Part shown: piece by piece, positions 20,028 through 32,120 of the stretch
How the letters are laid out: each line of letters begins with the position of its first letter
How positions within the stretch are numbered: the stretch's first letter is position 1
Origin: Prorocentrum cordatum
Taxonomy: Eukaryota; Sar; Dinophyceae; Prorocentrales; Prorocentraceae
Direction: 5' to 3'
Assembly (NCBI GenBank): GCA_963575745.1
Contig: CAUYUJ010004771.1
Location: forward strand, 1 to 64,000
Length of the DNA stretch: 64,000 nt
Notes under the pieces: model-generated
What the model was told of the DNA's origin: nothing
What the model saw: the letters and a program-made list of their open reading frames with translations, nothing else
The model's database searches: none
Made by a program: the position numbers and the translations under genes

Positions 20028-20348
20028 TTGGTAGCGTTTAAAACCCGGAGAGCAGAGAGAATGCACGCCGGAATGCTTTCCTGGCGCGCCCTCGGACGCT
20101 CTCGTGAAATGCTTCTGAAGCTCTGCGGCTCTCTTGCAGCGCCTCAGAAGCGCTGCCGGTAACGCTTCCACGCGTGCCTGCACGCGTGCAGGCACGCGTG
20201 GACGCGTGCCCGAAGCGCTACTGGACCCGCTGCGACGTTTTACATGTCGCTGCGGGGATTCTGGAGCGGCGAAGATGAGCCGCTGGCAGACACCACCACC
20301 GTCCGGCTTCTAATCTAAAACCCTCTATCTCTCAGAGAGCTCCCCGGG
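20028..20348 (-). mobile_element. Class D foldback element
   Basis: It begins CTTGGTAGCG with AACCCGGAGAGC and ends with CTCTCAGAGAGCTCCCCGGG. The middle carries a strong palindromic tract built from CACGCGTG and GCCTGCACGCGTGCAGGC. Same family as 40403-40817 and 41563-41863 but in the opposite orientation. No coding capacity. Confidence 0.5.
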
Positions 20349-20627
20349 AATCGTGTCATCCTTCGCCCATCTTTTCTGCCCCCCATCCCCCTCTCCTACA
20401 TTCCTCGGTTTACCGCCTTCCCCCCTTCCACCGTCCGCCCACTGCGCGCCCCCATCCCAATCTCCCGTCGGTTTCTCATGCTCCCCCCATCCTACAGGCA
20501 CACATCATCCCCCCGAGGCCCTCCTCCATCCTGTTCCTCCTCCTTCCCCGTCTTCTCCTCATAACTCGTAGCGCTTTCCTTAGCTCGTTGCTGGAAGCTT
20601 AACTTGTAGAGCTTCCCTTGGCAAGTT
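20349..20627. other. C-rich unique sequence followed by element-end fragments
   Basis: 20349-20562 is C/CT-rich with no recognisable gene. 20563-20627 is a pair of class B left-end fragments with GCTTCC and GGAAGC arms. Confidence 0.35.
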
Positions 20628-20901
20628 ACTGGCGCCGGCGGTGAACCGTCAACCTGGTCACCGCCGGGAACCTCGTAGAGCTCCTTTCACGCGTAAGAGG
20701 CTCAGAGTCGAAAGAGAGAGCTTGTGGAAGCATTTCTCGAAAAACGAGAAACATTTTTTTCCTCGTGTCGACATGAAGTTGGTTCCGCCGAGTGTTTTGA
20801 TAGTAAAAGTGCGCCTGTAGAGATCATACTAAGACAAAGAGGCCCTCATAGTCGCTAGCAGGTGCAAAAAATCTGCTTTCTAAAAATGAATTGTCAAATA
20901 T
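20628..20901 (-). mobile_element. Class A element, inverted
   Basis: It starts with the reverse complement of the right hairpin and runs into the AT-rich core, lacking the left block. One of few inverted copies in the region. Confidence 0.6.
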
Positions 20902-21240
20902 AACTTGTAGAGCTTCCCTTCCCAAGTTATTGCTGGAAGCTTAAGAGTAATTCCGGGGCACTGGAGAGCTAGTTGACAAGAAAAATCTCGACGGACCTTT
21001 TGCTGACCTTTGGTCGGTTGAAAATTTTGTTCTCGAAATTCAACAATTCGTTTGACCTCTAGTATTTTTTGCCGTGATATTCGATCTTATTCCCGCTCGC
21101 CATCTTGATCTCAGCTCGATCGGGTACTTTTTACTGCCAAAAAGCGTCCCGGCGGGAGTCATCTTGATACGCGTTGTCGGCATTGTGTACTGAGCCCCCC
21201 GGCGGTAAGAAAGGTTGACGGTTTACCGCCGGCGCCCAGT
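20902..21240 (+). mobile_element. Class B element, internally deleted
   Basis: The left block has AACTTGTAGAGCTTCC and GGAAGCTTAAGAGTAATTCC. The 5' core starts TTGACAAGAAAAATCTCGACGG, and the right end is CCGGCGGTAAG...CTTACC-type stem closing in GGCGCCCAGT. The tandem-unit region is missing, so this is a deletion derivative of about 340 bp. Confidence 0.6.
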
Positions 21241-21881
21241 CTTTCAAACAATTGCAAAACCACCCAAAAGTTGTCACATTGTCTCTTTGGGTCGGGTCGG
21301 CAAACTAGCTCCACCCCGCGCCGGAATTCCTCTAGCTCATCGATGCCGAAGAGCTCTACGAGGTATAACTCGTAGAGCTCCCCATCGCAAGTTGTTGCTG
21401 GAAGCGTAAGAGTAATTCCTGCGCGCTGGAGAGCTAGTACCTCGTAGAGCTCTCTTCGGCATCGATGAGCTGGATAAATTCCGGCGCGGGGCGGAGCTAG
21501 TAACTCGTAGAGCTTCCCTTAGCAAGTCGTTGGTGGAAGCGCAGGAGTAATTCCGGGGCGCTGGAGAGCTAGTTGGCAAGAAAAATCTCGACGGACCCTT
21601 TAGTGACGTAACATGTAAAGCTTCCCTTCGCAAGTAGTCTCTGGAAGCTTAAGAGTTATTCCCGGGGAGCTCTCTAAGAGCTAGAGGGTTTTAGAGTACA
21701 ATCCGGGCCGTGGTGGTGCCTTCCAGCAGCGCACGTCGTTGCTCGAAGCTGAAGAGTAATTCCCGGGCGCTGGAGAGCTAGTGACTTGTAGAGCTTCCCT
21801 CAGCATGGTATTCCCAGGCGGCCCTCTCAGAGCTAGATGGTTTTAGAGAAGAAGCCGGGCGGTGGTGGTGCCAGCCACAAA
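21241..21881. repeat. Mosaic of solo element ends
   Basis: Contains an inverted class A fragment (21241-21363), several solo left blocks of class A and B placed back to back (21364-21660), and class D fragments (21650-21730 and 21820-21875). Successive blocks join directly at CTAGT, suggesting repeated insertion or terminal duplication at the same site type. Confidence 0.5.
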
Positions 21882-22838
21882 AATCTCGACAGACCTTTTG
21901 CTGACTTTTGCTCGGTTGAACATTTTGTTCTCGAAATTTGATAATTCGTTAGAGCTCTAGTAATTTCTCCCGTGATATTCGATCTTATTCCCGCTCGCCA
22001 TCTTGATCTCAGCTCGATCGGATGAATATTACTGTCGAAAAGCACTCTGGCGGGATCGACCGTTTTGAGTTATCTTTATACGCGCTGACGGTTTTCTGGA
22101 TATAACTCGAGCTTTAGGACAGCTACAGAGCTCGTGAGCACAGCTAATCGATGTAGAATGATTAGGCGCGTTCACCTGTTGAATCCAGAGGCCTGAACTC
22201 AGTCTGTTAGCCGAGCTAGGTCCGCAAATCTATTCGTACTGTTCAAGTCATCTTGACAGAAACTCTCGGTTATTTGTACTTAACTCGAGTTGTAGGACAG
22301 CTACAGAGCTGATATTTACAGAAACCGATTTAGAATCATCAGTTGCGTTTGTCTGTCGAATTCCATCCGGTTTGCTGCCCGATCTACAATCGCAAAAAAA
22401 TCGTATTAGTCGAGTCATCTTGAGAAGTGCTCTCGGGTTTCTTCACTCAACTCGCGCTGAGCTGGGCTACAGTGCTGGTGGTCACAGACATCGATTTGAC
22501 GACATCAGGCGCGTCTGCCTGTCGAGTCGAGAGCTCTGAACTCTGTCTGCTGCCCGAACTAGGTCCGCAAAACTATCAGTATTGATCGAGTCATCTTAAG
22601 AGGTGCTGTGTTTTCTGCACTTAACTCGAGCTGTAGGGGGGCTGTAGGGCTGGTAATGACAGGAGTCGATTCGCAGACATCCTACGCGTCCGCCTGTCGC
22701 ATTCAGAGATCAAAACATATTCACTATGAGTCGGAATGTTGGTAGGTGCTGTCGGTTTTCTCAACTGAAGTCGAGCTAGGAAGCTCTACGAGTCCCCCGG
22801 CGGTAACCAAGGTTGACGGTTTACCGTCGGCGCCTAGT
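21882..22838 (+). mobile_element. Class B element with tandem units
   Basis: A core start (AAATCTCGACAGACC) leads into several ~176-bp units marked by TTAACTCGAGCT, CAGCTACAGAGCT and GAACTCGGTCTGCT, and ends in GGAAGCTCTACGAGT plus the hairpin. The terminal stem has a mismatch and the end reads CGCCTAGT. Confidence 0.6.
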
Positions 22839-22857
22839 TCCGGCGCGGAATGGAGCT

Positions 22858-23227
22858 AGCTCGTAGAGCTCTTCGGCAAAGAGCGATGAGGAATTCGGGC
22901 GGAGGGTGAAGCTAGTTGGCCCGACGAGAGAATGTGGTAACCTGGGGTCGGTGTTTTTCATTTCATGAAAAAAAAAAATGAAGTTCGTTTTTAGAAGTGA
23001 GATTTTAATTCCCTGTAATAAGCTACGACGCACCTGCTTGTAATTTTTTATGGCTCTAGGTCCAGTATTACTATCAACGCACTTGGAGGAACCCACTGTA
23101 TGAAAACCGGAAATTCGTCTTGTCGAATTTTTCGGCTCTCGCTTGAGAAGCTTCGTTCACGTGTTCGAAGGAGCTCTACGAGGTGCCTGGCGGTAACTTG
23201 GTTGACGGTTTACCGCCGTTTCCCAGT
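22858..23227 (+). mobile_element. Class A element
   Basis: Left block (TCGTAGAGCTCTTCGG), AT-rich core and right hairpin are present. The right end reads GTTTCCCAGT, a sub-type shared with 41866-43087. Confidence 0.6.
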
Positions 23228-24209
23228 ACCTCGTAGAGCTCTTCGTCATCCATGAGCTAGAGGAATTCCGGCGGGGCATGAAGCTAGTTGCCCCATCGGG
23301 CTGTAGGGCAGCTGCATGGCTGGTAATCACTAGAATCGATTCGGGGAGATCAGGCGCGTCCGCCTTTCAAATCGAGAGCTTCGAACTCTGTCTGCTGCCC
23401 GAATTAGGTCTGCGAAAATATTCGCATTGTTCGAGTCATCCAGAGAGGTGCTGTCGGTTTTCTGCACTTAACTCGGGCTGTAGAGGGGGCTGTTCGGCTG
23501 GTAATCACAGAAGTCGATTCGCAGACATCAGACGCGTCCACCTGTCGCATGCAGAGGTCTGAACTTGGTCTGGCACTCGAGCTAGATTTGGAAAACTATT
23601 CGTATTATTCGAGTTATCTTCAGAGGTGCTGTCGACTTTCGCACGTGACTCGGGCTGTAGGAGAGCTACAGAGCTCGTACAGAAGAGAATCCAGAAGCAT
23701 CGGGGGCGTTCAGCTGTTGCATCCGAGAGGTTTGAAATTGCTTAGGCTGGAAAACTATTTATTCTGTGTAATTTGTTTTTACATTATATTGTCAGGAAGC
23801 TCTACGAGTCCCCGGCGGTCTGAAAGGTTTACGGTTCACCGCCGGCGCCCAGTTGGCCCATCCGGCCAAGGACAAAGTGGTAATCAGAGGAATCGATTCG
23901 GAGACATCAGGCGCATCCGCCTGTTGCATTCAGATGTCTGAACTCGATCTTGTCGAGCTAGATTCGCGAAACTATATGTATTCTTCGAGTGATTCTGAGA
24001 GGTGCTGTCGATTTTCGCACGTGACTCGGGCTGTAGAAGAGCTACAGAGCTCGTGCACAGAGCAAACGATCCAGAAGCATGAGAGGCGTTCGGCTGTTGC
24101 ATCGAGAGGTCTGAAAGCGTTGAATTCTTTTCGACATTATATATGCTCAGGAAGCTCTACGAGTCTCCCGGCGGTACGGAAGGTTGACGGTTTACCGCCG
24201 GCGCACAGT
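23228..24209 (+). mobile_element. Two chimeric elements: class A start, class B body
   Basis: In 23228-23853 a class A left block jumps at about 23298 into class B tandem units and ends in a class B hairpin. In 23854-24209 the class A core start (TGGCCCATCCGGCC, GGACAAAGTGG) jumps at about 23882 into class B units. The junctions lie inside the elements, so these are recombinants or template switches, not nested insertions. Confidence 0.5.
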
Positions 24210-24869
24210 TGGCCCATCCAGTCAGAAAGGACAAAGTGGTAACTTTTGGTCGGTTTTGCCATAATACCTCGTAGGGCTCCTCGGCATCGATAAGCTAGAG
24301 GAATTCTGGCGCGGGGTGGAGCTAGTTGGCCCACCCGGCCGAGGCGGACAATGTGGCAACTTTTGGCTGGTTTTGCGAATGTTTGAAAGATATTTATTTG
24401 ACAATTTATTTTGAGAAAGCAGATTTTTGCGCGTCGCATTGGCATATAAACTCCTTTCCGACAGCAGCTCAGCTCTGCGAGCTCTGCGAGACTCCTTTTT
24501 TGATTACTCCGATTCTGAGCACTCTTGCCAGTGTCAGGAGCTCTACGAGGTTCCTGGCGGTAACCAGGTTGACGGTTCACCGCCAGCGCCAGTTTGAAAG
24601 ATATTTGACAATTTATTTTGAGAAAGCAGATTTTTCGCACCTGTAGACGAATGTGAGGGCCTCTTCGTCTTAATATGAGCTCTGTAGGCGCACATTAACT
24701 ATCAAAAGATTTGGGGGAACCAACTTCATGTCGACATGAAAAAATACATGTTCAATTTTTTAAAAATGCCTCGAGCTCTCTTCTCCGACTCTGAGCACTC
24801 TTACGCCTGGGAGGAGCTCTACGAGGTTCCCGGCGGTGACCAGGTTGACGGTTCACCGCCGGTGCCAGT
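24210..24869 (+). mobile_element. Class A elements: fragment, full copy and core-only copy
   Basis: 24210-24262 is a core fragment. 24265-24593 is a full copy whose stem reads CTGGCGGT/ACCGCCAG, a paired change from the usual CCGGCGGT. 24594-24869 lacks the left block and the first 100 bases. Confidence 0.55.
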
Positions 24870-26033
24870 TCCGGGGCGCTGGAGAGCTAGTTGGCAAGAA
24901 AAATCTCGACGGTCCTTTTGCTGACTTTTGGTCGGTTGAAAATTTTGTTCTCGAAATTGAAGAATTCGTTTGAGCTCTAGTATTTTTCCCATGATATTCG
25001 ATCTTATACCCGCTTGTCATCTTGATCTCAGCTCGATCGGGTACCTTTTACTGCCAAGAAGCAGGCAGGCGGGATCGGCCGTTTCAAGTCATCTTGACAC
25101 GATGACGGTTTTCTGAACATAACTCGAGCTTCACGACAGCTATAGAGCTGGTAAGCACAGCTAATTGATTCAGAATGATCAGGCGCGTTCGTCTGTTGAA
25201 TCCAGAGATCTGAAGTCGGTCTGCTAGCGGAGCTAGGTCCGCAAACCTATTCGTATTATTCGAGTCGTCTTGACAGACGCTCTCGGTTTTCTGTACTTAA
25301 CCCTAGCCACAGGACAGCTACAGAGCTGATACGTACAGAAACCATTTCAGAATCATCAGTGGCAGTTGTCTGTTGAATCCAGAGCTCTGAGCTCGGTCTG
25401 CTGCCCGATCTAGAATCGCGAAACTATTCGTATTGTTCGAGTCATCTTGAGAAGTGCTCTTGGTTTTCTGCACTCAACTCGGGCTGGGGGGGGGGGCTAC
25501 AGTGCTGGTGGTCGCAGGAATCGATTTGAAGACATCAGGCGCGTCCGCCTGTCGAATCCAGAGCTCGGAACTCGGTTTGCTGCCCGAACTAGGTCCGCGA
25601 AACTATTGTATTGTTCGAGTCATCCAGAGAGGTGCTGTCGGTTTTCTGCACTTAACTCGGGCTGTAGGGGGGCTGCAGGGCTGGTAATCACAGGAGTCGA
25701 TTCGCAGACATCAGACGTGTCCGTCTGTTGCATTTAGAGGTCTGAACTCGGTTTGATACTCGAGCTGGGTTGCCGAACCTTTCGTTTTGTTAGAGTCATC
25801 TTTTGAGGTGCTGTCGATTTAAGCACGTAACTCGGGCTGTAGGAGACAGAGCTCGCAAAGAAGACAATCCAGAAGCATCCGGGGCGTTCGGCTGTTACAT
25901 CGAGAGGTCTGAAATCGCTTGGGCTGAAAAAACAATTCGTTCTCTGCATATTTTTCCACATTATATATTGTCAGGAAGCTCTACGAGTCCCCCGGCGGTA
26001 AGGAAGGTTGACGGTTTACCGCCGGCGCCCAGT
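24870..26033 (+). mobile_element. Class B element
   Basis: Complete core with about five ~176-bp units, then ATATTGTCAGGAAGCTCTACG and a GTAA/TTAC hairpin. It directly abuts its neighbours on both sides at AGT/TGG-type junctions. Confidence 0.65.
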
Positions 26034-26365
26034 TGGTCGATCCGGCCAGAAAGGACAATGTGGTAACTTTTGGGTGGTTTTGCGAATATTTGAAAGATAT
26101 TTGACAACTCATTTCGACACAGCAGATTCTTCGCACCTGTAAACGACTATGAGGGCCTTTGCGTCTTAATATGAGCTCTGTAGGCACACTTTTACTATGA
26201 AAAACACTTGGAGGAATCATCTTCATATCGACACGAAAAAAAAACAATCTTCTCTTTTCGAGAAATGCTTCCAGGGTCTCTCTCTCCCGGCTCTGAGCAC
26301 TCATACGCGTGAAGGGAGCTCTACGAGGTTTCCGGCGGTGACCAGGTTGACGGTTCACGGCGCCA
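26034..26365 (+). mobile_element. Class A element with degraded 3' hairpin
   Basis: The core starts immediately after the preceding hairpin. The right end is shortened (TTCACGGCGCC), so the terminal stem cannot form. Confidence 0.55.
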
Positions 26366-26571
26366 TTGGCGAAATGTCGAAAAAGGGACGCGATCATACC
26401 TTCCGCGGCCTGGCTCAGCCGATTTTGCAGTTCTAACAATTCGTTTGGGCTGCTATTTGCGCACAGCGAAGCTTGGCATTACAGAAGTTATCTCACGAAT
26501 TCTTAGTTCATTCCGTCGAAAAAATCTCCCGAGCGAAGCCAGGGGCCGACTTCACGTTGGCAGTCCAAATG
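26366..26571. other. Unique spacer
   Basis: About 200 bases that match no neighbouring repeat and show no gene. Confidence 0.3.
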
Positions 26572-27461
26572 CCTCGTAGAGCTCTTCGGCATCGATGAGC
26601 TAGAGGAATATCGGCGTGGGGTGGAGCTAGTTGGCCGACCCGACCTAAAGAGACAATGTGATAACCTTGGGTCGTTTCTGCTTTGATTTGAAAGATATTT
26701 GACAATTCATTTTGAGAACCGGTATTTTTCTCACGTGTAGTAGGTTATGCCGCATCTGCCAGTCAAATTCTCAGGTCCGTAGCTGCAATATTACTATCAA
26801 AGACTTGCTGGAACCAACTGCGTTTCGAGTCATCTTGACACGCGTTCACGGATTTCTGTACTTAACTCGAGATTTCGAGAGCTACAGAGCTGATGCTTAC
26901 AGAAACCGATTCAGAATGATCAGGCGCGTTCGCCTGTTGCATCCAGAGGCCTGAACTCGGTCTGCTACTCGAGCTAGGTCCGTAAAAGTCATCTTCACCA
27001 GTGATGCCGGTTTTCTGTACTCAACTCAAGATTCAGAGGAGCTACAGAGCTGGTACGCACATAAGCTGATTCAGTATCTCTAGGCGCTTGCGTCTGTTGC
27101 ATCGAGAGGCCTGAAGTCGTTCTGCTAGTCGAGCTAGGTCCACAACACTATTCGTATTTCTCAAGTTCTCTGTAGAGGGGCTGTCGGTATTCTGCACTTA
27201 ACTCTAGCTGTAGCACAGCTACAGAGGTGGTACGCACAGAAACCGATACAGTATCATCAAGGGCGTTTGGCTGAAGCATCTAGAGCTCTGAACAGAGTCT
27301 GCTTCTCGAGCTAAGTCCGCAAAACTATTTGTATGCGATCGATTTTTTTGAGTTTTTTGGCTCGCTTAAGCTTGCTTCACGTGTTCCGGAGCTGGGCAAG
27401 AAAAGAGCTCTACGAGGTCCCCGGCGGTAGCCAGGTTGACGGTTTACCGCCGGCGCCCAGT
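26572..27461 (+). mobile_element. Chimeric A/B/A element
   Basis: It starts with a class A left block and core, switches at about 26827 to class B tandem units (26827-27340), and returns to a class A right end and hairpin closing at 27461. Confidence 0.5.
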
Positions 27462-27794
27462 TGGCCGCCCCGGCCAGAAAGGACAAAGTGGTAACTTTTG
27501 GGTGGTTTTGCAACTTTTTGAAAGATATTTGACAATTCATTTTGAGATAGCAGATTTTTACTCCGAGCATTGGCATATAAACTTTGTTCCCTCAGAAGCT
27601 CAGCTCTCTAGAGCCATTTTCAGTACTAGTTCACTTGGAGGAACCGATTTGATGTTGACTCCGAAAAATCTCAACTTCAAGTTTTGATAGGAAAGGTCTG
27701 AGAAGCTCTCTGCTTTGATCCTGAGCTTTCTCACGGAGGAGCTCTACGAGGTTCCCGGCGGTGACCAGATTGACGGTTCGCCGCCAGCGCCAGT
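27462..27794 (+). mobile_element. Class A element in head-to-tail run
   Basis: No left block: it begins TGGCCGCCCCGG directly after the previous GCCCAGT and ends in a hairpin (stem partly changed to CGCCGCCAG). Confidence 0.6.
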
Positions 27795-28129
27795 TGGTCG
27801 ACCCGACCAGAAAAGAAGATGTGATAACTTTCGGTCGGTTTTGCGAAAAATTGAAAGATATTTGACAGTTCATGTTGAGAAAGCAGATTTCTACTCCGAG
27901 CATCAGTATCTCAACTTTCTTCTGCGAGCAGCTCAGCTCTTTCGAGAGAGTTTTACTATCCAAACATTTGGAGGAACCAACATCACGTTGAGACGGAGAA
28001 ATGCAAATTTGACATTTTTTTAGAAATGTTCCCAGAAGTGTCTGCTTTTCATCTGAGCACTCTTACGTGCCAAGGAGCTCTACGAGGTTCCCGGCGGTGA
28101 CCAGGTTGACGGTTCACCGCCGGTGCAGT
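27795..28129 (+). mobile_element. Class A element in head-to-tail run
   Basis: Second of three tandem class A copies. The core starts TGGTCGACCCGACC. The terminal hairpin is intact, with a shortened GGTGCAGT end. Confidence 0.6.
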
Positions 28130-28519
28130 AGAGCTCCTCGGCAACGATGAGCTAGAGGAATTCCGGCGCGGGGTGGAGCTAGTTGGCCCACCCGGCCGAG
28201 GCGGAGAATGTGACAATTTTTGGGTGGTTTTGCGAATATTTGAAAGATATCTGACAATTCATTTTAAGAGAACAGATTTTTTGCACCTGTAGTGGGTTTT
28301 GCCGCGTCTGCCAGTAAAATTTTCAGGTTTGTAGGTGCAGTATTAGTATCAAAAGACTTGGGGGAATCGACGTTGAGTAAAAGCAGAAAAACGTGTTTTT
28401 TTTGAGTTTTTTTCTTGCTGCAGAACCTTTCTCTCCGTGTTCCGACGATCGCCGTGCAAGAAAAGAGCTCTACGAGGTTCCGGCGGTGGCCAGGTTGACG
28501 GTTTACCGCCGGTTCCAGT
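28130..28519 (+). mobile_element. Class A element in head-to-tail run
   Basis: Third copy, with a left block (AGAGCTCCTCGGC) retained. It ends in GGTTCCAGT. Confidence 0.6.
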
Positions 28520-29495
28520 TGCACGAACCTTAAGAGTAATTCCGGCGCGCTGGAAAGCTAGTTGGCAAGAAACATCTCGACGGATCTTTTGGTGACTTTC
28601 GATCGGTTGAGAATTCTGTTAGAATTTCTCAATTCGTTTAAGCTCTAGTATTTTTCCGGTGATGTTCGATATTATTTCCGCTCGCCATCTTGATCTCAGC
28701 TCGTACGGGTACCTTTTAATGTCAAACAGCACACTGGCGGGATGGGCTGTTTCAAGTCATCTTTACACGCGATCACGGTTTTCTGAACATAACTTGATCT
28801 TTAGAACAGCTACAGAGCTAGTAAGCACAACTAATAGATTCAGAATAATGAGGCGTGTTTGTCGATTGAATCGAGAGGTCTGAACTCGGTCTGCTAGCCG
28901 AGGTAGGCCTGCATACCTATTTGTATTACGAGTCTTCTCCACATACGCTCTCGGTTTCCTGTACTTAACTCGAGCTATAGGACAGCTACAGAGCTGATGC
29001 TTACAGAAACTGATTCAGAATCATCAGTCGCATATGCCTGTTCACTCAGCTCTGAACTCGGTGTACTGTCCGATCTAGAATCACGAAACTATTTGTATTA
29101 TTCGAGTTATCTTGAGAGGTGCTGCCGGTTTTCTGCACTTAACTCGGGCTGTAGGGGGACTACAGTGCTGGTGGTCACAGGAATCGATTTGAAGACATCA
29201 GGCACGTCCGCCTGTCGAATCCAGAGCTCGGAACTCGGTCTGCTCCTCGAACTAGATCCACGAAACTATTCATTGCTCGAGTCATCGAGTCATCCTGAGA
29301 GGTGCTGTCGGTTTCCCGCACTTAAGAAGACAATCCAGAAGCATCGGGGGCGTTGGGCTGTTGCATCGAGAGGTCTGAAATTTCGGGGGGTGGAAAACTA
29401 TTCGTTCTCTGCAATTTCTGTTCCACATTGTTTATTCTCAGGAGGCTCTACAAATCCCTGGCGGTAAGAAAGGTTGACGGTTTATGACGCCCAGT
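28520..29495 (+). mobile_element. Class B element
   Basis: Left fragment (TTAAGAGTAATTCCGG), core and about four tandem units. The terminal stem is eroded (TTTATGACGCCCAGT). Confidence 0.6.
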
Positions 29496-30614
29496 TGGCA
29501 ATAAAACGCTCGACGAACCTTTTGGTGACTTTTGGTCGGTTGAAAATTTTGTTCTCGAATTCAACCATTCGTTGGAGCTCTAGTATTTTTCTCCTGTGAT
29601 ATTCGATCTCATTTCCGCTCGCCATCTTGATCTCAGCTCGATCGGGTACCTTGTATTGCATAAAAACACTTCGGCGGGATCGGCCGTTTCGAGTCATCTT
29701 GATACGCGCTGTCGGTATATTGAAGTTTACTCGAGAAATAGGACAGCTACAGAGCTGGTAAGCACATCTCATCGATTCAGAATGATCAGGCGCATTTGTC
29801 TGTTGAATCGAGAGGTCTGAACTCGGTCTGCTAGCCGAGCTTGGTCCGCAAACCTATTCGTATTACGGTTTTCTGTACTTAACTCGAGCTATAGGACTAC
29901 AGAGCTGATACTTACAGAAATCGATTCAGAATTATCAGTCGCGGTTGTCTGTTGAATCCAGATCTCTGAACTCGGTCTGCTGCCCGATCCAGAATCGCGA
30001 AACCATTCGTATAGTTCGAGTCATCTTGAGAGGTGCTGTCGGTTTTCTGCACTTAAGTAGGGTTGTGGGAGGGCTACAGTGCTGGTAGTCACAGGAATCG
30101 ATTTGGAGACATCAGGCGCGTCCGCCTGTCGCATCCAGAGCTCGGAACTCAGTCTGCTGCCCGAACTCGGTCCGCGAAACTGTTCGTATTGTTCGAGTCA
30201 TCCTGAAAGATGCTGTCGGCGTTCTGCACTTAACTCGGGCTGTAGGGGGGCTGCAGGGCTGGTAATCACAGGAATCGATTCGGAGACATCAGACGCGTCC
30301 GCCTGTCGCATTCAGAGGTCTGAACTCGGTGTGATACTGGAGCTGGGTTTGCTTAACTATTGGTTTTGTTCGAGTCATCTTGAGAGGTGCTGTCGATAAC
30401 GCACGTAACTCGGGCTGTAGGATAGCTACAGAGCTCGTACAGAAGACACTCCAGAAGCATCGGGGGGCGTTCGGCTGTTGCTTCGAGAGGTTTGAAATCG
30501 CTTGGGCTAAAAACTTATTCGTTCTCTGCAATTTTTTTCGACATTATATTGTCAGGAAGCTCTACGAGTCCCCCGACGGTAAGAAAGGTTGACGGTTTAC
30601 CGCCGGCGCCCAGT
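29496..30614 (+). mobile_element. Class B element
   Basis: It begins TGGCAATAAAACG immediately after the previous end, has about five tandem units, and ends in an intact hairpin and GGCGCCCAGT. Confidence 0.65.
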
Positions 30615-31783
30615 TCCGGGGCGCTGGACAGCTAGTTGGCAAGAAAAATCTCGACGGACCTTTTGGTGTCTTTTGGTCGGTTGAAGATTTTGTTCTCGAA
30701 ATTCAACCATTCGTTAGAGCTCTAGTATTTTTCCCGTGATATTCGATCTTATTCCCGCTCGCCATCTTGATCTCAGCTCGATCGGGTACCTTTAACTGCC
30801 AAAAGCATTGCGGCGGGATCAGCCGTTTCGAGTCATCTTGATACGCGCTGTCGGTATATTGGACTTAACTTGAGATATAGGACAGCTACAAAGCTGGTAA
30901 GCACATCTTATCGATTCAGAATGATCAGGCGCGTTCGTCTGCTGCATCCAGAGGTCTGAACTCGGTCTGCTAGCCAAGCTAGGTCCGCAAACCTGTTTGT
31001 ATTATTCGAGTCATCTTGACAGGCACTCTCGGTTTTCTGTACTTAACTCGAGTTACAGGACAGCTACAGAGCTGATACTTACAGAAATCGATTCAGAATT
31101 ATCAGTCGCGGTTGTCTGTTGAATCCAGAGCTCTGAACTCGGTCTGCTGCCCGATCCAGAATCACGAAACTGTTCGTATTGTTCGAGTCATCTTGAGAGG
31201 TGCTGTCGGTTTTCTGCACTTAACTCGGGCTGTAGGGGGACTGCAGTGCTGGTGGTGACAGCAATCGATTTGGAGACATCAGGCGCGTCCGCCTGTGGAA
31301 TCCAGAGCTCCGAAATCGGTCTGCTGCCCGAGCTAGGTTCCCAACACTGTTCGTATTGTTCGAGTCATCCTGAAAGATGCTGTCGGCTTTCTGCACTTAA
31401 CTCGGGCTGTAGGGGGGCTGCAGGGCTGGTAATCACAGGAATCGATTCGGAGACATCAGACGCGTCCGCCTGTCGCATTCAGAGGTTTGAACTCGTCTGA
31501 TACTCGAGCTGGGTTTGCCAAACTATTCGTTTTGCTCGAGTCATCTTGAGAGGTGCTGTCGATTAACGCACGTAATTTGGGCTGTAGCAGAGCTACAGAG
31601 CTCGTACAGAAGACAATCCAGAAGCATCGGGGGGCGTTCGGCTGTTGCATCGAGAGGTCTGAAATCGCTTGGGCTGAAGAACTATTCGTTCTCTGCAATT
31701 TTCTTCGACATCATATATTGTCAGGAAGCTCTACGAGTCCCCCGGCGGTAAGAAAGGTTGACGGTTTACCGCCGGCGCCCAGT
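30615..31783 (+). mobile_element. Class B element
   Basis: A short left piece (TCCGGGGCGCTGGACAGCTAGT) is followed by the full core, about five tandem units and an intact hairpin. One of the best-preserved copies, suitable as a class B reference. Confidence 0.7.
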
Positions 31784-32120
31784 TGGCCCACCCGACCAGA
31801 AAGGACAAAGTGACAACTTTTGGGTTGTTTTGCGAATATTTGAAAGATATTTGACCATTTATTTTGAGAAACCAGATTTTTCGCACCTTTAGAAGTTTAT
31901 GAGAGCCTCTGCGTCTTAATACGAGCTCTCTAGGCGCACTTTCACAACCGAAACACTTGGAGCAACCAATTTTATTTCGACATGAAAAAAATCAATGTTT
32001 AAATTTTCGAGATATGCCTCCAGAAACCCCTTCTTCCGACTCTGAGCTCTCTCACGCGTGAACAGAGCTCTGCGAGGTTCCCGGCGGTGACCAGGTTGAC
32101 GGTTCACCGCCGGCGCCAGT
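31784..32120 (+). mobile_element. Class A element between two class B elements
   Basis: Core start TGGCCCACCCGACC, AT-rich core, GAGCTCTGCGAGG and an intact GTGA/TCAC hairpin. Both junctions are exact. Confidence 0.65.

Noticed and set aside
31749-31783. Possible 35-nt introns: GTAAGA...CCCAG within the right-end hairpin of class B elements
   Set aside because: The GTAAG and CAG fall in the paired stem and the end motif of the element, there is no flanking coding frame, and 35 nt is too short for an ordinary intron.
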